The notes under the pieces are model-generated. The model had not been told where the DNA came from. It worked only from the letters and a program-made list of their open reading frames with translations, and ran no database searches. From Acetobacteraceae bacterium (GTDB lineage: Bacteria > Pseudomonadota > Alphaproteobacteria > Acetobacterales > Acetobacteraceae), in NCBI GenBank assembly GCA_025452005.1, contig JANWJK010000011.1:1-32750 (forward strand): DNA of 32,750 bases. The letters are read 5' to 3'. The position numbers were made by a program, and so were the translations under genes. Shown here in pieces: positions 1 to 7,887 of this stretch. The first letter of the stretch is position 1. Each line of letters starts with the position of its first letter.

Positions 1-697
1 ACGCCGCGGGATCGCTCATGTCATCGGGCACGGCGAGTGCCTTCAGCCGCGGGATGTCGTGCAGGATGACCCGCGACCCGTGCGTCTCCACCCCGTAGGC
101 CCGCAAAGTGGCGAAGGCGCGCGACAGGTTCTCCTGCCGGCAGCCCAGGCGCGCTGCCAGCAGCCCCTTGTCGAACGGCAGGCGGAACTCTGCCCTGAGC
201 GCCTCGCCATCCTTCACCCGCGCCAGCAGGTAGCAGCCCAGCCGTTGCGCCGCCGTTCGCAGCTTCAGGTCGCGCACTTGGCGCACCATGGTACGGAACT
301 CGCGCGACACCGAACGCAGCAGCGTGTTGGCGAGGGGTGCTTCGCGCTCCACCAGGTCCAGCAGCCCGCCGGCATTGATCGCGAGCAGCCGGCACCGCGT
401 CACTGTGGTTGCGGTCATCAGCGTGGGGAGCTGCGTCAACACCGAGGCAAGCACGAAATGATCGATCGGGTGCAGCACCTCGACCAAGGCGGTGGTGCCA
501 TCGGCTGCCGTGCTGGACAGCGCCACCTGACCTTCAAGCAGGACGTACAGCGATGTCGGCAGGGTACCCTGATGCGACACGACCTGGTCGGCATCCGCCC
601 ACGTCTCGTCGGCGATCGCCTCAATCTGCTTGCGCAGCGGTGCATCCAACCGCTCGAACAGCGGCACTGTGCCGATCAGATCCGCCGCCGTACCCAA
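1..697 (-). CDS. Crp/Fnr family transcriptional regulator, DNR-like (C-terminus cut by window edge)
   Basis: The frame stays open from a TTG at 697 to the left edge, giving about 232 residues, close to the full length of the family. Seen: an N-terminal cyclic-nucleotide-binding-type beta-roll (residues ~10-120, with LYVLLEGQVAL), a dimerisation helix (VSREFRTMVRQVRDLKLRTA) and a winged helix-turn-helix at the C-terminus (LPFDKGLLAARLGCRQENLS, then RAFATLR). The recognition helix holds E-N-L-S-R, the E-x-x-S-R motif that in Fnr-type proteins reads TTGAT half-sites. There is no N-terminal cysteine cluster, so it is not an oxygen-sensing Fe-S Fnr; the helix-turn-helix resembles DNR, a haem-based nitric oxide sensor, although ligand binding cannot be read from sequence. 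The TTG start is chosen because GGAGGG lies 5 nt upstream and an in-frame stop lies about 30 nt further up. A perfect FNR-type box lies at 870-883. Confidence 0.85.
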   Translation of the reverse strand, partial: MGTAADLIGTVPLFERLDAPLRKQIEAIADETWADADQVVSHQGTLPTSLYVLLEGQVALSSTAADGTTALVEVLHPIDHFVLASVLTQLPTLMTATTVTRCRLLAINAGGLLDLVEREAPLANTLLRSVSREFRTMVRQVRDLKLRTAAQRLGCYLLARVKDGEALRAEFRLPFDKGLLAARLGCRQENLSRAFATLRAYGVETHGSRVILHDIPRLKALAVPDDMSDPAA

Positions 698-774
698 CGA
701 TCCCTCCACAGGCTGGCCAAACGAATAAATCTAGCGCAACCGGCAATTCCTGGCCAATGTTGGCGGCGTCGCCC

Positions 775-857
775 GCGGGCGTGATGGAATTGGCAGACAT
801 AAGGCGCTTAAAACGCCTTGGCCCAAGGCCGTGCGGGTTCGAGCCCCGCCGCCCGCA
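775..857 (+). tRNA. tRNA-Leu (anticodon UAA)
   Basis: A 7-bp acceptor stem pairs GCGGGCG (775-781) with CGCCCGC (850-856), followed by discriminator A at 857. The anticodon arm is AGGCG-CTTAAAA-CGCCT, which places TAA at positions 34-36 and so reads UUA leucine codons. A long variable arm typical of class II tRNAs follows, then a T arm GCGGG-TTCGAGC-CCCGC. The 3' CCA is not encoded (TTC follows), so it must be added by nucleotidyltransferase. No terminator or att-like duplication is seen at the 3' end. Confidence 0.96.
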
Positions 858-869
858 TTCCACCTGCGG

Positions 870-911
870 TTGATCTGCATCAATGCACGGTTGCGGCGTG
901 CCAAATATGGT
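870..911 (+). promoter_or_regulatory. Perfect FNR/DNR box with correctly spaced -10 element
   Basis: TTGAT-CTGC-ATCAA at 870-883 matches the FNR-family consensus (TTGAT-N4-ATCAA) at all ten conserved positions. A -10-like TATGGT lies at 906-911. Box centre (876.5) to hexamer centre (908.5) is 32 bp, which puts the box at -41.5 from a start predicted near 918, the class II activator position. The site follows the tRNA by 12 nt and precedes the DUF1150 gene at 961. Binding and activation are inferred. Confidence 0.72.
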
Positions 912-960
912 GCGCGCGTCGGCCGGTCGCAGCCGTCGCATTGTGGACAGGATCGGTGCC

Positions 961-1227
961 ATGCATTTCGCCGAGAACGACGAGTTCGTCGACCCCATCA
1001 GCCGCGACGAGGCTGTGCGCGTTGTCGATCCGCGGCAGATGACGCGGACTCAACTCCGAGATCTCGGCATGCCCAGGCTGGTGTACTTGCGCTGCGGCAC
1101 CGTTGACGGCCAGGAAGCCTTTGCCATTCATGCCGCCGACGGCACGTCGATCGCAGTTGTGGAAGACCTGGAAGTCGCGCTCGAGGTGGCGTCAGAGAGC
1201 AACATGGTCTTCGTCGCGGTGCATTGA
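961..1227 (+). CDS. DUF1150 family protein
   Basis: An 88-residue protein. The part LRDLGMPRLVYLRCGTVDGQ followed by AFAIHAADG matches the core of the DUF1150 family, small alphaproteobacterial proteins of unknown function (in other genomes often next to small heat-shock protein genes; none is present here). It is soluble, with no signal or membrane segment. The ATG at 961 was chosen over in-frame starts further upstream because the family's conserved region begins just after it and an AGGA lies about 8 nt before it. An FNR-type box and a matching -10 lie upstream, so expression may respond to low oxygen or nitric oxide. It converges on the VOC gene with 4 nt between stops. Confidence 0.85.
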   Translation: MHFAENDEFVDPISRDEAVRVVDPRQMTRTQLRDLGMPRLVYLRCGTVDGQEAFAIHAADGTSIAVVEDLEVALEVASESNMVFVAVH

Positions 1228-1231
1228 CGCG

Positions 1232-1603
1232 CTACCGCGACGCGGCAGGCTCGAACAGTTCCACCACGTTGCCCGACGGGTCCTCGCAAAGGATCTGCCG
1301 TCCGCCAGGCCCGTCGACGATGTCGTTGCGGAATGTGACGCCCTGTCCCCGCAGAGTTGCCACCGTGCCGGCGAGGTCGGTCACCTGCAACACGAACCGG
1401 TTCCAACCGCCAGGCTCGGGCTTGCGTCCGTCGGGCATCGGCCTCGCCGCGGAGGCGCGCGGCCCGGCGAGCCAAAGGGTCAGGTCATCGCGCCCCATGA
1501 TCGCCATCGCCGGCCCGAACTGCTGGCGCAGCGCGAAGCCAAGCGTCGTATAGAATGCGACTGCCTGATCGACATCGTGCACGAGATACCGCACCGAGAT
1601 CAT
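1232..1603 (-). CDS. VOC (glyoxalase/bleomycin-resistance) family protein
   Basis: A 123-residue single-module vicinal-oxygen-chelate protein: MISVRYLVHDVDQAVAFYTT opens the first beta-alpha-beta-beta-beta unit, and the second ends in CEDPSGNVVELFEP with the usual metal-ligand glutamate region. Members are dioxygenases, isomerases, epimerases, lyases or resistance proteins, so the substrate cannot be named. The ATG at 1603 is preceded by GGAG at 6 nt and is preferred over the 12-codon upstream extension. It lies 11 nt after the stop of the sugar aminotransferase on the same strand, so it is probably the last gene of that operon, though a role in sugar synthesis is only suggested by position. 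Confidence 0.83.
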   Translation of the reverse strand: MISVRYLVHDVDQAVAFYTTLGFALRQQFGPAMAIMGRDDLTLWLAGPRASAARPMPDGRKPEPGGWNRFVLQVTDLAGTVATLRGQGVTFRNDIVDGPGGRQILCEDPSGNVVELFEPAASR

Positions 1604-1614
1604 GACAAACTCCG

Positions 1615-2745
1615 TCAGCTCACCGCGGCCAGAACGCAATCGCAGACGCGCGCCATATCCGCCGTGCCGAGATACGGATGGATCGGCAGGGCGAGGATAC
1701 GCTCCGCCAGATCTTCCGACACCGGCAGCCGCGCATCGTCATGATGCTCGCGATAGGCCGGTTGTAGATGCAGCGGCCGCGGGTAGTAGATCGCGGTCGG
1801 CACGCCATCGGCGCGCAGCGTTGCCTGCACGTGCTGGCGCATCGCCGCATCGCGCAGCAGGATGGCATAGATCGCCCACGCGCTGGTGCTGTCCGGCACG
1901 CGCGCCGGCGTCATCACCGCATTGCCAAGCCGCGAATCATAGTAGCGCGCGACGCGTTCGCGGCTCGCCAGTTCGTCCCTGAACACCGTCAGCTTGGCGA
2001 GCAGCACCGCCGCCTGAAGCGAGTCCAGCCGGCCATTCATCCCGGTATGCAGCACCTCGTAGCGCGACGTGCCTTCGCCGTGGGTGCGCAGGCTGCGATA
2101 CAGCGCCGCACGTTCGTCGCTCTCGGTCAGCAGCGCGCCGCCATCGCCGTAGCCCCCCAGCGGCTTCGACGGGAAGAAGCTGGTCACGGTGGCGTCCGCG
2201 GCGGCACCCAGCGGCCTGCCATGCAGCGTGCAGCCAAAACTCTGTGCGAGATCGTCGAGCGTGAACAGGCCCTCGCGTTCGGCAATTGCGCTCAATGCCG
2301 GCCAGTCCGCCGGCTGACCGAACAGATCGACGCCGATCAGCGCGCGGGGCCGCAGTTTCCCGCCACGCCGGACCTCGGCGATGCGGCGGCCGAGATGCGC
2401 CGGATCCATCTGGAACGTGCGCGGATCGACATCGACGAACACCGGTGTGGCGCCCAGCACCAGCGGCACCTCGGCTGTCGCGGTGTAGGTGAACGCCGGC
2501 AGGAACACCGCGTCGCCCGGCCCAATGCCTTCGGCCATGAAGGCGATCTGGATCGCGTCGGTGCCGGAACTGACCGCCACGCAATGTTTGGCGCCACAGA
2601 ACGTCGCCAGCTCGGTTTCCAGCTCCGCCACCTCGGGGCCCAGGATGAACTGGCAATGCGCCAGTACCCCGTCCAGGCGCCGGCGCAGTTCACCCGCGAT
2701 GCGCGCCTGCTGTGCCTTCAGGTCGATGAACGGGATGGCGGTCAT
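1615..2745 (-). CDS. DegT/DnrJ/EryC1/StrS family sugar aminotransferase
   Basis: A 376-residue PLP enzyme that transaminates a keto group on a nucleotide-activated sugar, using glutamate as usual donor. Seen: VSSGTDAIQIAF (residues 58-69, PLP phosphate binding), FTLDDLAQSFG (161-171, the pyridine-nitrogen aspartate and glutamine-serine of the family) and SFFPSKPLGGYGDGG (189-203), where Lys194 should form the PLP Schiff base. The FFPSKPLGGYGDGGA stretch is closest to the WbpE/WlbC type acting on UDP-3-keto sugars. The start overlaps the stop of the CapD-like gene in ATGA (2742-2745), showing translational coupling. The substrate is inferred only as a nucleotide-linked keto sugar for a surface polysaccharide or glycan. 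Confidence 0.9.
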   Translation of the reverse strand: MTAIPFIDLKAQQARIAGELRRRLDGVLAHCQFILGPEVAELETELATFCGAKHCVAVSSGTDAIQIAFMAEGIGPGDAVFLPAFTYTATAEVPLVLGATPVFVDVDPRTFQMDPAHLGRRIAEVRRGGKLRPRALIGVDLFGQPADWPALSAIAEREGLFTLDDLAQSFGCTLHGRPLGAAADATVTSFFPSKPLGGYGDGGALLTESDERAALYRSLRTHGEGTSRYEVLHTGMNGRLDSLQAAVLLAKLTVFRDELASRERVARYYDSRLGNAVMTPARVPDSTSAWAIYAILLRDAAMRQHVQATLRADGVPTAIYYPRPLHLQPAYREHHDDARLPVSEDLAERILALPIHPYLGTADMARVCDCVLAAVS

Positions 2746-4673
2746 GGGCGGTTCACCACAGGCATCAGTCCTTCAGCGTTGTGTTCGAATTCGGTCACCA
2801 GCCGACCTAGCAAGGTGAGTGCCAGACGCGACTGGCCGCCGCGGCAGGCGGCGGCGATCTCGTCGATCGCGCGTCCGACGATGGCCGGATCGGCGGTGCG
2901 CGGCGACGCCATGAGGAGGGCGGGGAAGCCGGTTGGAACCGGCGGTTCCTTGCCGTGGAACAGCTCCTCATGCAGCTTTTCGCCGGGGCGCAGGCCGGTG
3001 AAGCGGATCTCCACGTCGCGCTCGGGCATCAGTCCGGCCAGCCGGATCATCTGCCGCGCCAGATCGACGATCTTCACCGGCTTGCCCATGTCGAGCACGA
3101 AGATGCCGCCCTCTTCGCCGGACGGCAGCATGGCATCGCCGGCGCCGACCACGCTGGCCTGAAGGACCAGGCCCACAGCCTCGCGCACCGTCATGAAATA
3201 GCGCTGCATGTCCGGGTGGGTGACGGTCAGTGGACCGCCGCGCTCCAACTGACGCTGGAACAGCGGCACTACGGAGCCCGTGCTGCCCAGCACGTTGCCG
3301 AAGCGCACGGTGATGCAGCGCATGCCGCGCCCGGTGCTGCGGGCCGCGATGTCCAGGGCCTGGCAGTACATCTCGGCCAGCCGCTTCGACGCGCCCATCA
3401 CCGAGGTCGGGTTCACCGCCTTGTCGGTGGAGATCAGCACCATCGCGCGCGCACCAACCGCCCGCGCCGCATCCGCGACATGACGCGTGCCGGCGACGTT
3501 GGTCAGCAGGCCCTCCAGCGGGTTGGCCTCGACCATCGGCACGTGCTTCAGCGCCGCGGCGTGGAACACCAGCTCCGGCCGCCAGTGCTCGAACACGTCA
3601 CGCACGCGCGCCTCGTCACGGATGTCGGCGAGCAGCGACTCGCGCGCAACGTGCGGATGACGCTCGGCCAGTTCGAGGTCGATCAGCCACAGCGCGTATT
3701 CGCCATTGTCGAGCAGGATCAGCCGCTCGGGACCGAGGGCGGCGACCTGGCGCGCCAGTTCGCTGCCGATCGTACCGCCGGCGCCGGTAACGATGACCCG
3801 GCGGCCCTGGATCAGCCGCGCCATCCCCTCGCGGTCGAGCGGCACCTGCGCGCGGTTCAGCAGGTCCTCGATCGCCATTGGCCGCAGTTCCAGCTCGCGC
3901 GAGCGGTCTGCCGTCCCGGCGGGATCCAGCGCGGTCGGGCGCGGCGCCCGGCGGATCCGCATGCCGTGCCTCTCGGCCTGTTCGACCAGGACGGCGAGCG
4001 ACTGGCCCGCCAGGTCCGGCGTTGCCACCACCAGCGTGTCGGGCAGCCGGTCCTCGCCTGCCAGGCGATCCAGCACCGCGGCCGCATTGTCGATCGAGCC
4101 GAGGAAGGGGCTGCCATGGATGCGCCGTCCGGTCTGGCGTGATCCGACCGCCAGCAAACCCTCGACCTGGAGGGTCCGGCGACGGTCCCAGGCCAAGGCG
4201 CGCAGGAAGAGGTCGATGTCCTCGGCGGCGCCGACGACGAGCGCCGACGGGATATCCGGCGCGAAGCCGCCGGGCAGGCCGCCGCCCCGCCGATGCCTCC
4301 ACCGGCGATAGACGACCCTCGGCGCGCCGAGCAGCACCAGCAGCGTCAAGGCATACACGGCGGGAAAGGCTGGATTGCCGGAGGCCACCCCGCTCAGCGC
4401 GATCACGAAGGCGAGCAGGGCGGCGCCGATCGCGCTGGACCATGCCACCGCCAGCAGGTCGTCGATCCCGGCGAACCGCCAGTATTGCCAGGGCAGCCGG
4501 AACGGCAGTCCCGCCAGCAGCAGCGTCGCCGCGCCGGCGGCAGGGAGCCATGGGGGGTCCAGCCACGCGCCGGACGGGTCGGCCGCCACCCGTGCGAGCG
4601 AGACCGCCAACGCCGCGAGGGCGCCGTCGACCGCGATGTTCAGGGCGATTCGCACGGGCGGGCGTGCTGTCAT
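2742..4673 (-). CDS. Membrane-bound NDP-sugar 4,6-dehydratase/epimerase, CapD/WbpM/FlaA1-like
   Basis: A 643-residue protein of the polysaccharide biosynthesis CapD family. Residues 1-125 hold about four hydrophobic segments (roughly 10-30, 43-58, 72-95, 103-122). A first Rossmann-like CoA-binding-type domain follows (ALVVGAAEDIDLF, 144-156), then a short-chain dehydrogenase domain with GAGGTIG at 297-303 (NAD(P) binding). The active site reads STDKAVNPTSVMGASK (415-430): Ser and Lys430 are kept, with Met426 where most SDR enzymes have Tyr, as is usual in WbpM-type UDP-GlcNAc 4,6-dehydratases. It probably feeds its 4-keto sugar to the coupled aminotransferase, making an amino sugar for a surface glycan. 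The start ATG has AGGGA a few bases upstream. No polymerase, flippase or other capsule genes are in the window. Confidence 0.9.
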   Translation of the reverse strand: MTARPPVRIALNIAVDGALAALAVSLARVAADPSGAWLDPPWLPAAGAATLLLAGLPFRLPWQYWRFAGIDDLLAVAWSSAIGAALLAFVIALSGVASGNPAFPAVYALTLLVLLGAPRVVYRRWRHRRGGGLPGGFAPDIPSALVVGAAEDIDLFLRALAWDRRRTLQVEGLLAVGSRQTGRRIHGSPFLGSIDNAAAVLDRLAGEDRLPDTLVVATPDLAGQSLAVLVEQAERHGMRIRRAPRPTALDPAGTADRSRELELRPMAIEDLLNRAQVPLDREGMARLIQGRRVIVTGAGGTIGSELARQVAALGPERLILLDNGEYALWLIDLELAERHPHVARESLLADIRDEARVRDVFEHWRPELVFHAAALKHVPMVEANPLEGLLTNVAGTRHVADAARAVGARAMVLISTDKAVNPTSVMGASKRLAEMYCQALDIAARSTGRGMRCITVRFGNVLGSTGSVVPLFQRQLERGGPLTVTHPDMQRYFMTVREAVGLVLQASVVGAGDAMLPSGEEGGIFVLDMGKPVKIVDLARQMIRLAGLMPERDVEIRFTGLRPGEKLHEELFHGKEPPVPTGFPALLMASPRTADPAIVGRAIDEIAAACRGGQSRLALTLLGRLVTEFEHNAEGLMPVVNRP

Positions 4674-4846
4674 CCGGTCCCTATAACGCAGCCGACCGAG
4701 GCCGTCATACCCCGGCCGGGACCGCGACGCGGCGCGCTGTGTCCCGATTGCCTATCGCATTCCGGCGCGTTTGGCCCGATACTCACGATCTCGTGGGGGT
4801 GCCGCAGATGCGGCGGATGTCCCGCGATACTCGAAGACCACAGGAT

Positions 4847-4868
4847 CGGCCAGGCGAGGCCTGGGCCG
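4847..4868 (+). promoter_or_regulatory. Leader hairpin before the solute-binding protein gene
   Basis: CGGCCAGGC (4847-4855) can pair with GCCTGGGCCG (4859-4868) as 9 bp with one bulged G and a 3-nt loop. It ends 2 nt before the GAGGGA ribosome binding site of the gene at 4887. The rest of the divergent gap 4674-4886 shows no clear -35/-10 pair. A regulatory role is only a possibility. Confidence 0.3.
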
Positions 4869-4886
4869 AAGAGGGAAACCGATACG

Positions 4887-6236
4887 ATGACCGCTAGAAT
4901 ACAAGTGTCTCGCCGTTCCGCGCTGAAGTTAGGCGCGGCTGCCACCGCCTTGCCGCTCGTGCACATCCGCACCGCCGGCGCCGCCGGCAAGTTGAGCCTG
5001 GCGCTGTGGGATCACTGGGTACCCACCGGCGATGCCGCGATGAAGAAGCTGATCGACGACTGGGCCGAGAAGAACAAGGTTGCCGTCAACGTCGACTTCA
5101 TCCCGAGCGTCGGCAGCAAGATCAACATCACCATGGCCGCCGAGGCGCAGGCGAAGACCGGGCACGACGTTTATGCGTTCGACCAGTGGACGGTGCACCA
5201 GTACTCGGAAAGCCTCGATCCGGTCGACGACGTGATGCAGCGGCTGATCGCGAAGTACGGCAAGCTGGGCCGCGCCTACGAGTATCTTGCGTTCATCGAC
5301 AAGCACTGGATGGCGGTCCCGGTCGGCTGGGGCTCGGCGCCGCTCCCGCCCGTCGCGCGCCTCAGCATGTGGCAGAAGTTCGCCGGGATCGACGTGAAGA
5401 AGTGGTTCCCCGACCAGCCCTCCACTCCCGATGCCAGCAAGGAATGGACCTACGCCAAGCAGCTCGAGGTGGCCGAGCTGTTCCACAAGGCCGGCTATCC
5501 GGTCGGCTTCGGCTGCCGCGCCGGCGACAGCACCGACGCGAACCAGACCTGGGGCGCCACGTTCGGCGCGTTCGGCGCCGACCTCGTGAACGCCAAGGGC
5601 GAGATCACCGTCGAGTCGGACAACGTGATGGCGGTGATGGAGTACATCCAGAAGCTCATCAAGTTCATGCCGCCCGATGCTCCGCAATGGGACGACGCCT
5701 CCAACAACCGCGCGCTCATCTCCGGCAAGGCCCCCTATATCTGGAACCCGCCGTCGGCCTGGGCGGTGGCGAAGCGCGACGCGCCGGAGGTTGCGGCCGA
5801 TTGCTGGCATTTCTCGTCCCCGATCGGGCCGAAGGGCCGCTTGGTGCCGCATCGGCCGTATTTCTGGGGCCTCTGGAAGTTCGGGCAGAACAAGACCGCG
5901 GCCAAGGAGCTGATCGAGTATCTGTCGCAGCGCGAACAGGTCGAGCAGTTGGCGGCCCCGGTTGCCGGCTACGACATCCCGCCGTTCACCTCGATGTACG
6001 ACATGAAGATCTGGAGCGAGGTCGAGCCGCCGAAGGGGACCGTCTACAACTATCCGGTCCGCGAGTGGCACAACGCGGAGTACTACATCGCCGGTTCGTC
6101 GGCGCCTCCGGAGATCGCGGTCCAGATTTGGAACCGCGGCATCCCGCCGGCGATGGTCACCCGCCTGATGTCCGGCCAGACGATCAAGCAGACGATCGCC
6201 TGGGCCAAGGAGGAGCTTGAGGGCTTCTCTCGCTGA
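4887..6236 (+). CDS. Tat-exported ABC transporter extracellular solute-binding protein (family 1)
   Basis: A 449-residue periplasmic binding protein. Residues 1-31 form a twin-arginine signal: SRRSALKLG (8-16), a hydrophobic stretch with Ala/Leu, then an Ala-rich cleavage region. The mature part begins LSLALWDHWVPTGDAAMKKL and has the two-lobe layout of family 1 solute-binding proteins, usually for sugars, glycerol phosphate or related carbon sources; many Trp/Tyr residues (for example WGSAPLPPVARL, IWNPPSAWAV) fit a carbohydrate-type pocket. The ATG at 4887 is chosen because the Tat motif follows directly and GAGGGA lies 10 nt upstream. No permease or ATPase gene lies beside it; the downstream genes are glycolate oxidase subunits. 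The ligand is unknown; glycolate or another small acid is possible from context only. Confidence 0.88.
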   Translation: MTARIQVSRRSALKLGAAATALPLVHIRTAGAAGKLSLALWDHWVPTGDAAMKKLIDDWAEKNKVAVNVDFIPSVGSKINITMAAEAQAKTGHDVYAFDQWTVHQYSESLDPVDDVMQRLIAKYGKLGRAYEYLAFIDKHWMAVPVGWGSAPLPPVARLSMWQKFAGIDVKKWFPDQPSTPDASKEWTYAKQLEVAELFHKAGYPVGFGCRAGDSTDANQTWGATFGAFGADLVNAKGEITVESDNVMAVMEYIQKLIKFMPPDAPQWDDASNNRALISGKAPYIWNPPSAWAVAKRDAPEVAADCWHFSSPIGPKGRLVPHRPYFWGLWKFGQNKTAAKELIEYLSQREQVEQLAAPVAGYDIPPFTSMYDMKIWSEVEPPKGTVYNYPVREWHNAEYYIAGSSAPPEIAVQIWNRGIPPAMVTRLMSGQTIKQTIAWAKEELEGFSR

Positions 6237-6251
6237 GGCCTGCGTGATGGC

Positions 6252-6284
6252 GCCGGGATCGGGCCATGGTGGTCCGGTCCCGGC
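6252..6284 (+). terminator. Strong stem-loop after the solute-binding protein gene
   Basis: A 14-bp stem with a 5-nt loop: GCCGGGATCGGGCC (6252-6265) and GGTCCGGTCCCGGC (6271-6284), all positions pairing when two G-U wobbles are allowed. It begins 15 nt after the stop codon. There is no T-run, so it may act as a 3' mRNA stabiliser or a weak terminator. Confidence 0.55.
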
Positions 6285-6358
6285 GGGCAGGCGCCAGGAA
6301 TGGGTGTTGGCCGACAGCAGCGCATGTTAAACTGCTCTGCATGAACAGATCACGAACA

Positions 6359-6374
6359 CGGGGGACATCCCCCG
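6359..6374 (+). promoter_or_regulatory. Small GC hairpin in the glcE leader
   Basis: CGGGGG-ACAT-CCCCCG forms a perfect 6-bp stem with a tetraloop about 38 nt before the TTG start of glcE. The surrounding gap 6285-6411 contains no convincing promoter hexamers. The function is unknown. Confidence 0.25.
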
Positions 6375-6411
6375 CCGGCCAGCCGGGCAACACGCAACAG
6401 ACCGCGGACGT

Positions 6412-7620
6412 TTGAGCGACAAGCTTGCCCCAACCGACGAGGCGGCGATCGCCGCTGTCGTCTGCGAGGCCGCCGGCGCGGGCGAACCGCTTGCGATCAT
6501 CGGCAACGACACGAAGGCCGGCATGCTTCGGCCGGTCCAGGCAGCACGCACGCTCTCCACCCGCAACCTCGCCGGCATTACGCTGTACTCGCCGAACGAG
6601 CTGGTCATCTCGGCACGCGCCGGAACGACGCTGGCCGAGATCGAGGCGACCCTGTCCGAGCACCACCAGCACATCATCGCCGAACCGCCCGACCTTGCGG
6701 CAATCTATCGGTCCTCCGGACAACAAACGATTGGCGGCGTGATCGCCACCAACCTCTCCGGCCCTCGCCGCATCGCCTGGGGAGCGATGCGCGATCACGT
6801 GCTGGGCATCCGCGCGGTGACCGGGCACGGCGAGGCGATCCACTCGGGCGGACGCGTGCTGAAGAACGTGACCGGCCTCGATCTGTGCAAGCTGCTCACC
6901 GGCAGTCATGGCACGCTTGGCGTCATCACCGAGGTGACCTTGAAGGTGCTGCCGGCGCCGGCAGCTTCCGGCACGATCGTGCTGCCGGGCGTGGATGCGG
7001 CGGCGGGCGTGGCGGCGCTGTCCGCGGCGCTCGGCTCGCCGTACAGCGTCTCGGCCGCCGCCTGGCTGCCGGCGGAGGCGGCCGCCCGCGTTGCCGCGCT
7101 CGCGGGCTTCGGCGGCGCCGTGGCGCTGGCACGCATCGAGGATATGGCGTCGTCGGTCGCCTATCGGACCGCCAGGCTGCGCGACGATCTCGGGAGCCGA
7201 AGCTGCGAGATTCTCGACGATGTGCCGTCGCGCGCTGTGTGGCGGGCGATCCGTGATCTTGCGCCGCTGCTGGCCGAACCGGCCGATGCCGTCTGGCGGA
7301 TATCGGCGCGCCCCTCTGCCGGGCCTGCCGTGCTGCGGACACTGGCGGACGCGGTCGGTGCGCGTGGCTATCTCGACTGGGGCGGTGGCCTGGCCTGGAT
7401 CGCCGCTCCGGCCACCGTCGCGGCTCACGCCGCCGTCGAGGCGGCGGCCACGGCCGCCGGCGGCACCTGGCTGCTGATGCGCGGCACTGAATCGCTGCGC
7501 ACCGCGGTGGACGTGATCCCGCCGGAACCCGAACCTCTCGCGCGGATCACGCGACGGGTGAAGGCAGCGCTCGATCCGCACGGCATCCTGAACCCGGGCC
7601 GGCTGTACGGAGGCATGTAG
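6412..7620 (+). CDS. glcE: Glycolate oxidase, FAD-binding subunit GlcE
   Basis: A 402-residue subunit of the glycolate dehydrogenase complex (GlcDEF), which oxidises glycolate to glyoxylate and passes electrons to the respiratory quinone pool. Seen: an N-terminal PCMH-type FAD domain with LYSPNELVISARAGTTLAEI (about 55-80), SSGQQTIGGVIATNLSGPRR (about 102-121) and GGRVLKNVTGLDLCKLLTGS followed by HGTLGVITEVTLKVLP, as in GlcE; the C-terminal half is a degenerate cap domain. The frame has no ATG or GTG between the upstream stop (6328-6330) and the FAD domain, so the TTG at 6412 is the best start; its ribosome binding site is weak. It is directly followed by a small membrane protein gene and glcF. 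The usual first gene, glcD, is not upstream. Confidence 0.9.
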   Translation: MSDKLAPTDEAAIAAVVCEAAGAGEPLAIIGNDTKAGMLRPVQAARTLSTRNLAGITLYSPNELVISARAGTTLAEIEATLSEHHQHIIAEPPDLAAIYRSSGQQTIGGVIATNLSGPRRIAWGAMRDHVLGIRAVTGHGEAIHSGGRVLKNVTGLDLCKLLTGSHGTLGVITEVTLKVLPAPAASGTIVLPGVDAAAGVAALSAALGSPYSVSAAAWLPAEAAARVAALAGFGGAVALARIEDMASSVAYRTARLRDDLGSRSCEILDDVPSRAVWRAIRDLAPLLAEPADAVWRISARPSAGPAVLRTLADAVGARGYLDWGGGLAWIAAPATVAAHAAVEAAATAAGGTWLLMRGTESLRTAVDVIPPEPEPLARITRRVKAALDPHGILNPGRLYGGM

Positions 7621-7884
7621 GTGGACATGCACATTCCGAGCGGCGTCTTCATGCCGTTGTACATCGCGAGCTTCATCATGCTCGCCTTCCAGTATTTCCG
7701 CATCAACCCCGAGCGGCGCGTGCTCAATCTCCACTTCGGCCTGATGGTGGCCGCGGTCGTGCTGATGTTCGCCGCGGTGTTCCTCGGAAACCTGTCGCTC
7801 TCGCCGGTGTTTTTCCTCCTCGCCCTGTTCTGGCTGGGCCTCACGCTTGCACTGTTCCGTCATATGCCGCCGCCCAGGAATTGA
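7621..7884 (+). CDS. Small integral membrane protein between glcE and glcF, function unknown
   Basis: An 87-residue protein starting with GTG at 7621, directly after the glcE stop (an ATG two codons later is an alternative). Three hydrophobic stretches are visible: VFMPLYIASFIMLAFQYF (about 9-26), FGLMVAAVVLMFAAVFLG (about 39-56) and SPVFFLLALFWLGLTLALF (about 61-79), with a basic segment NPERR between the first two. No motif or family is recognised. Its position inside the operon, with glcF starting 3 nt after its stop, suggests that it may help anchor the soluble GlcDEF subunits to the membrane or pass electrons to quinone, but this is inference from location. Confidence 0.78.
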   Translation: MDMHIPSGVFMPLYIASFIMLAFQYFRINPERRVLNLHFGLMVAAVVLMFAAVFLGNLSLSPVFFLLALFWLGLTLALFRHMPPPRN

Positions 7885-7887
7885 GCC

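Noticed and set aside
775-857. tRNA-Leu as an integration site of a genomic island.
   Set aside because: No integrase gene and no duplicated tRNA 3' end were found in the window.
409-873. Plus-strand frame ending in a peptide of the type V-M-E-L-A-D-I with R-R-L.
   Set aside because: The C-terminal peptide is the translation of the tRNA-Leu gene and the rest is the antisense of the Crp/Fnr gene.
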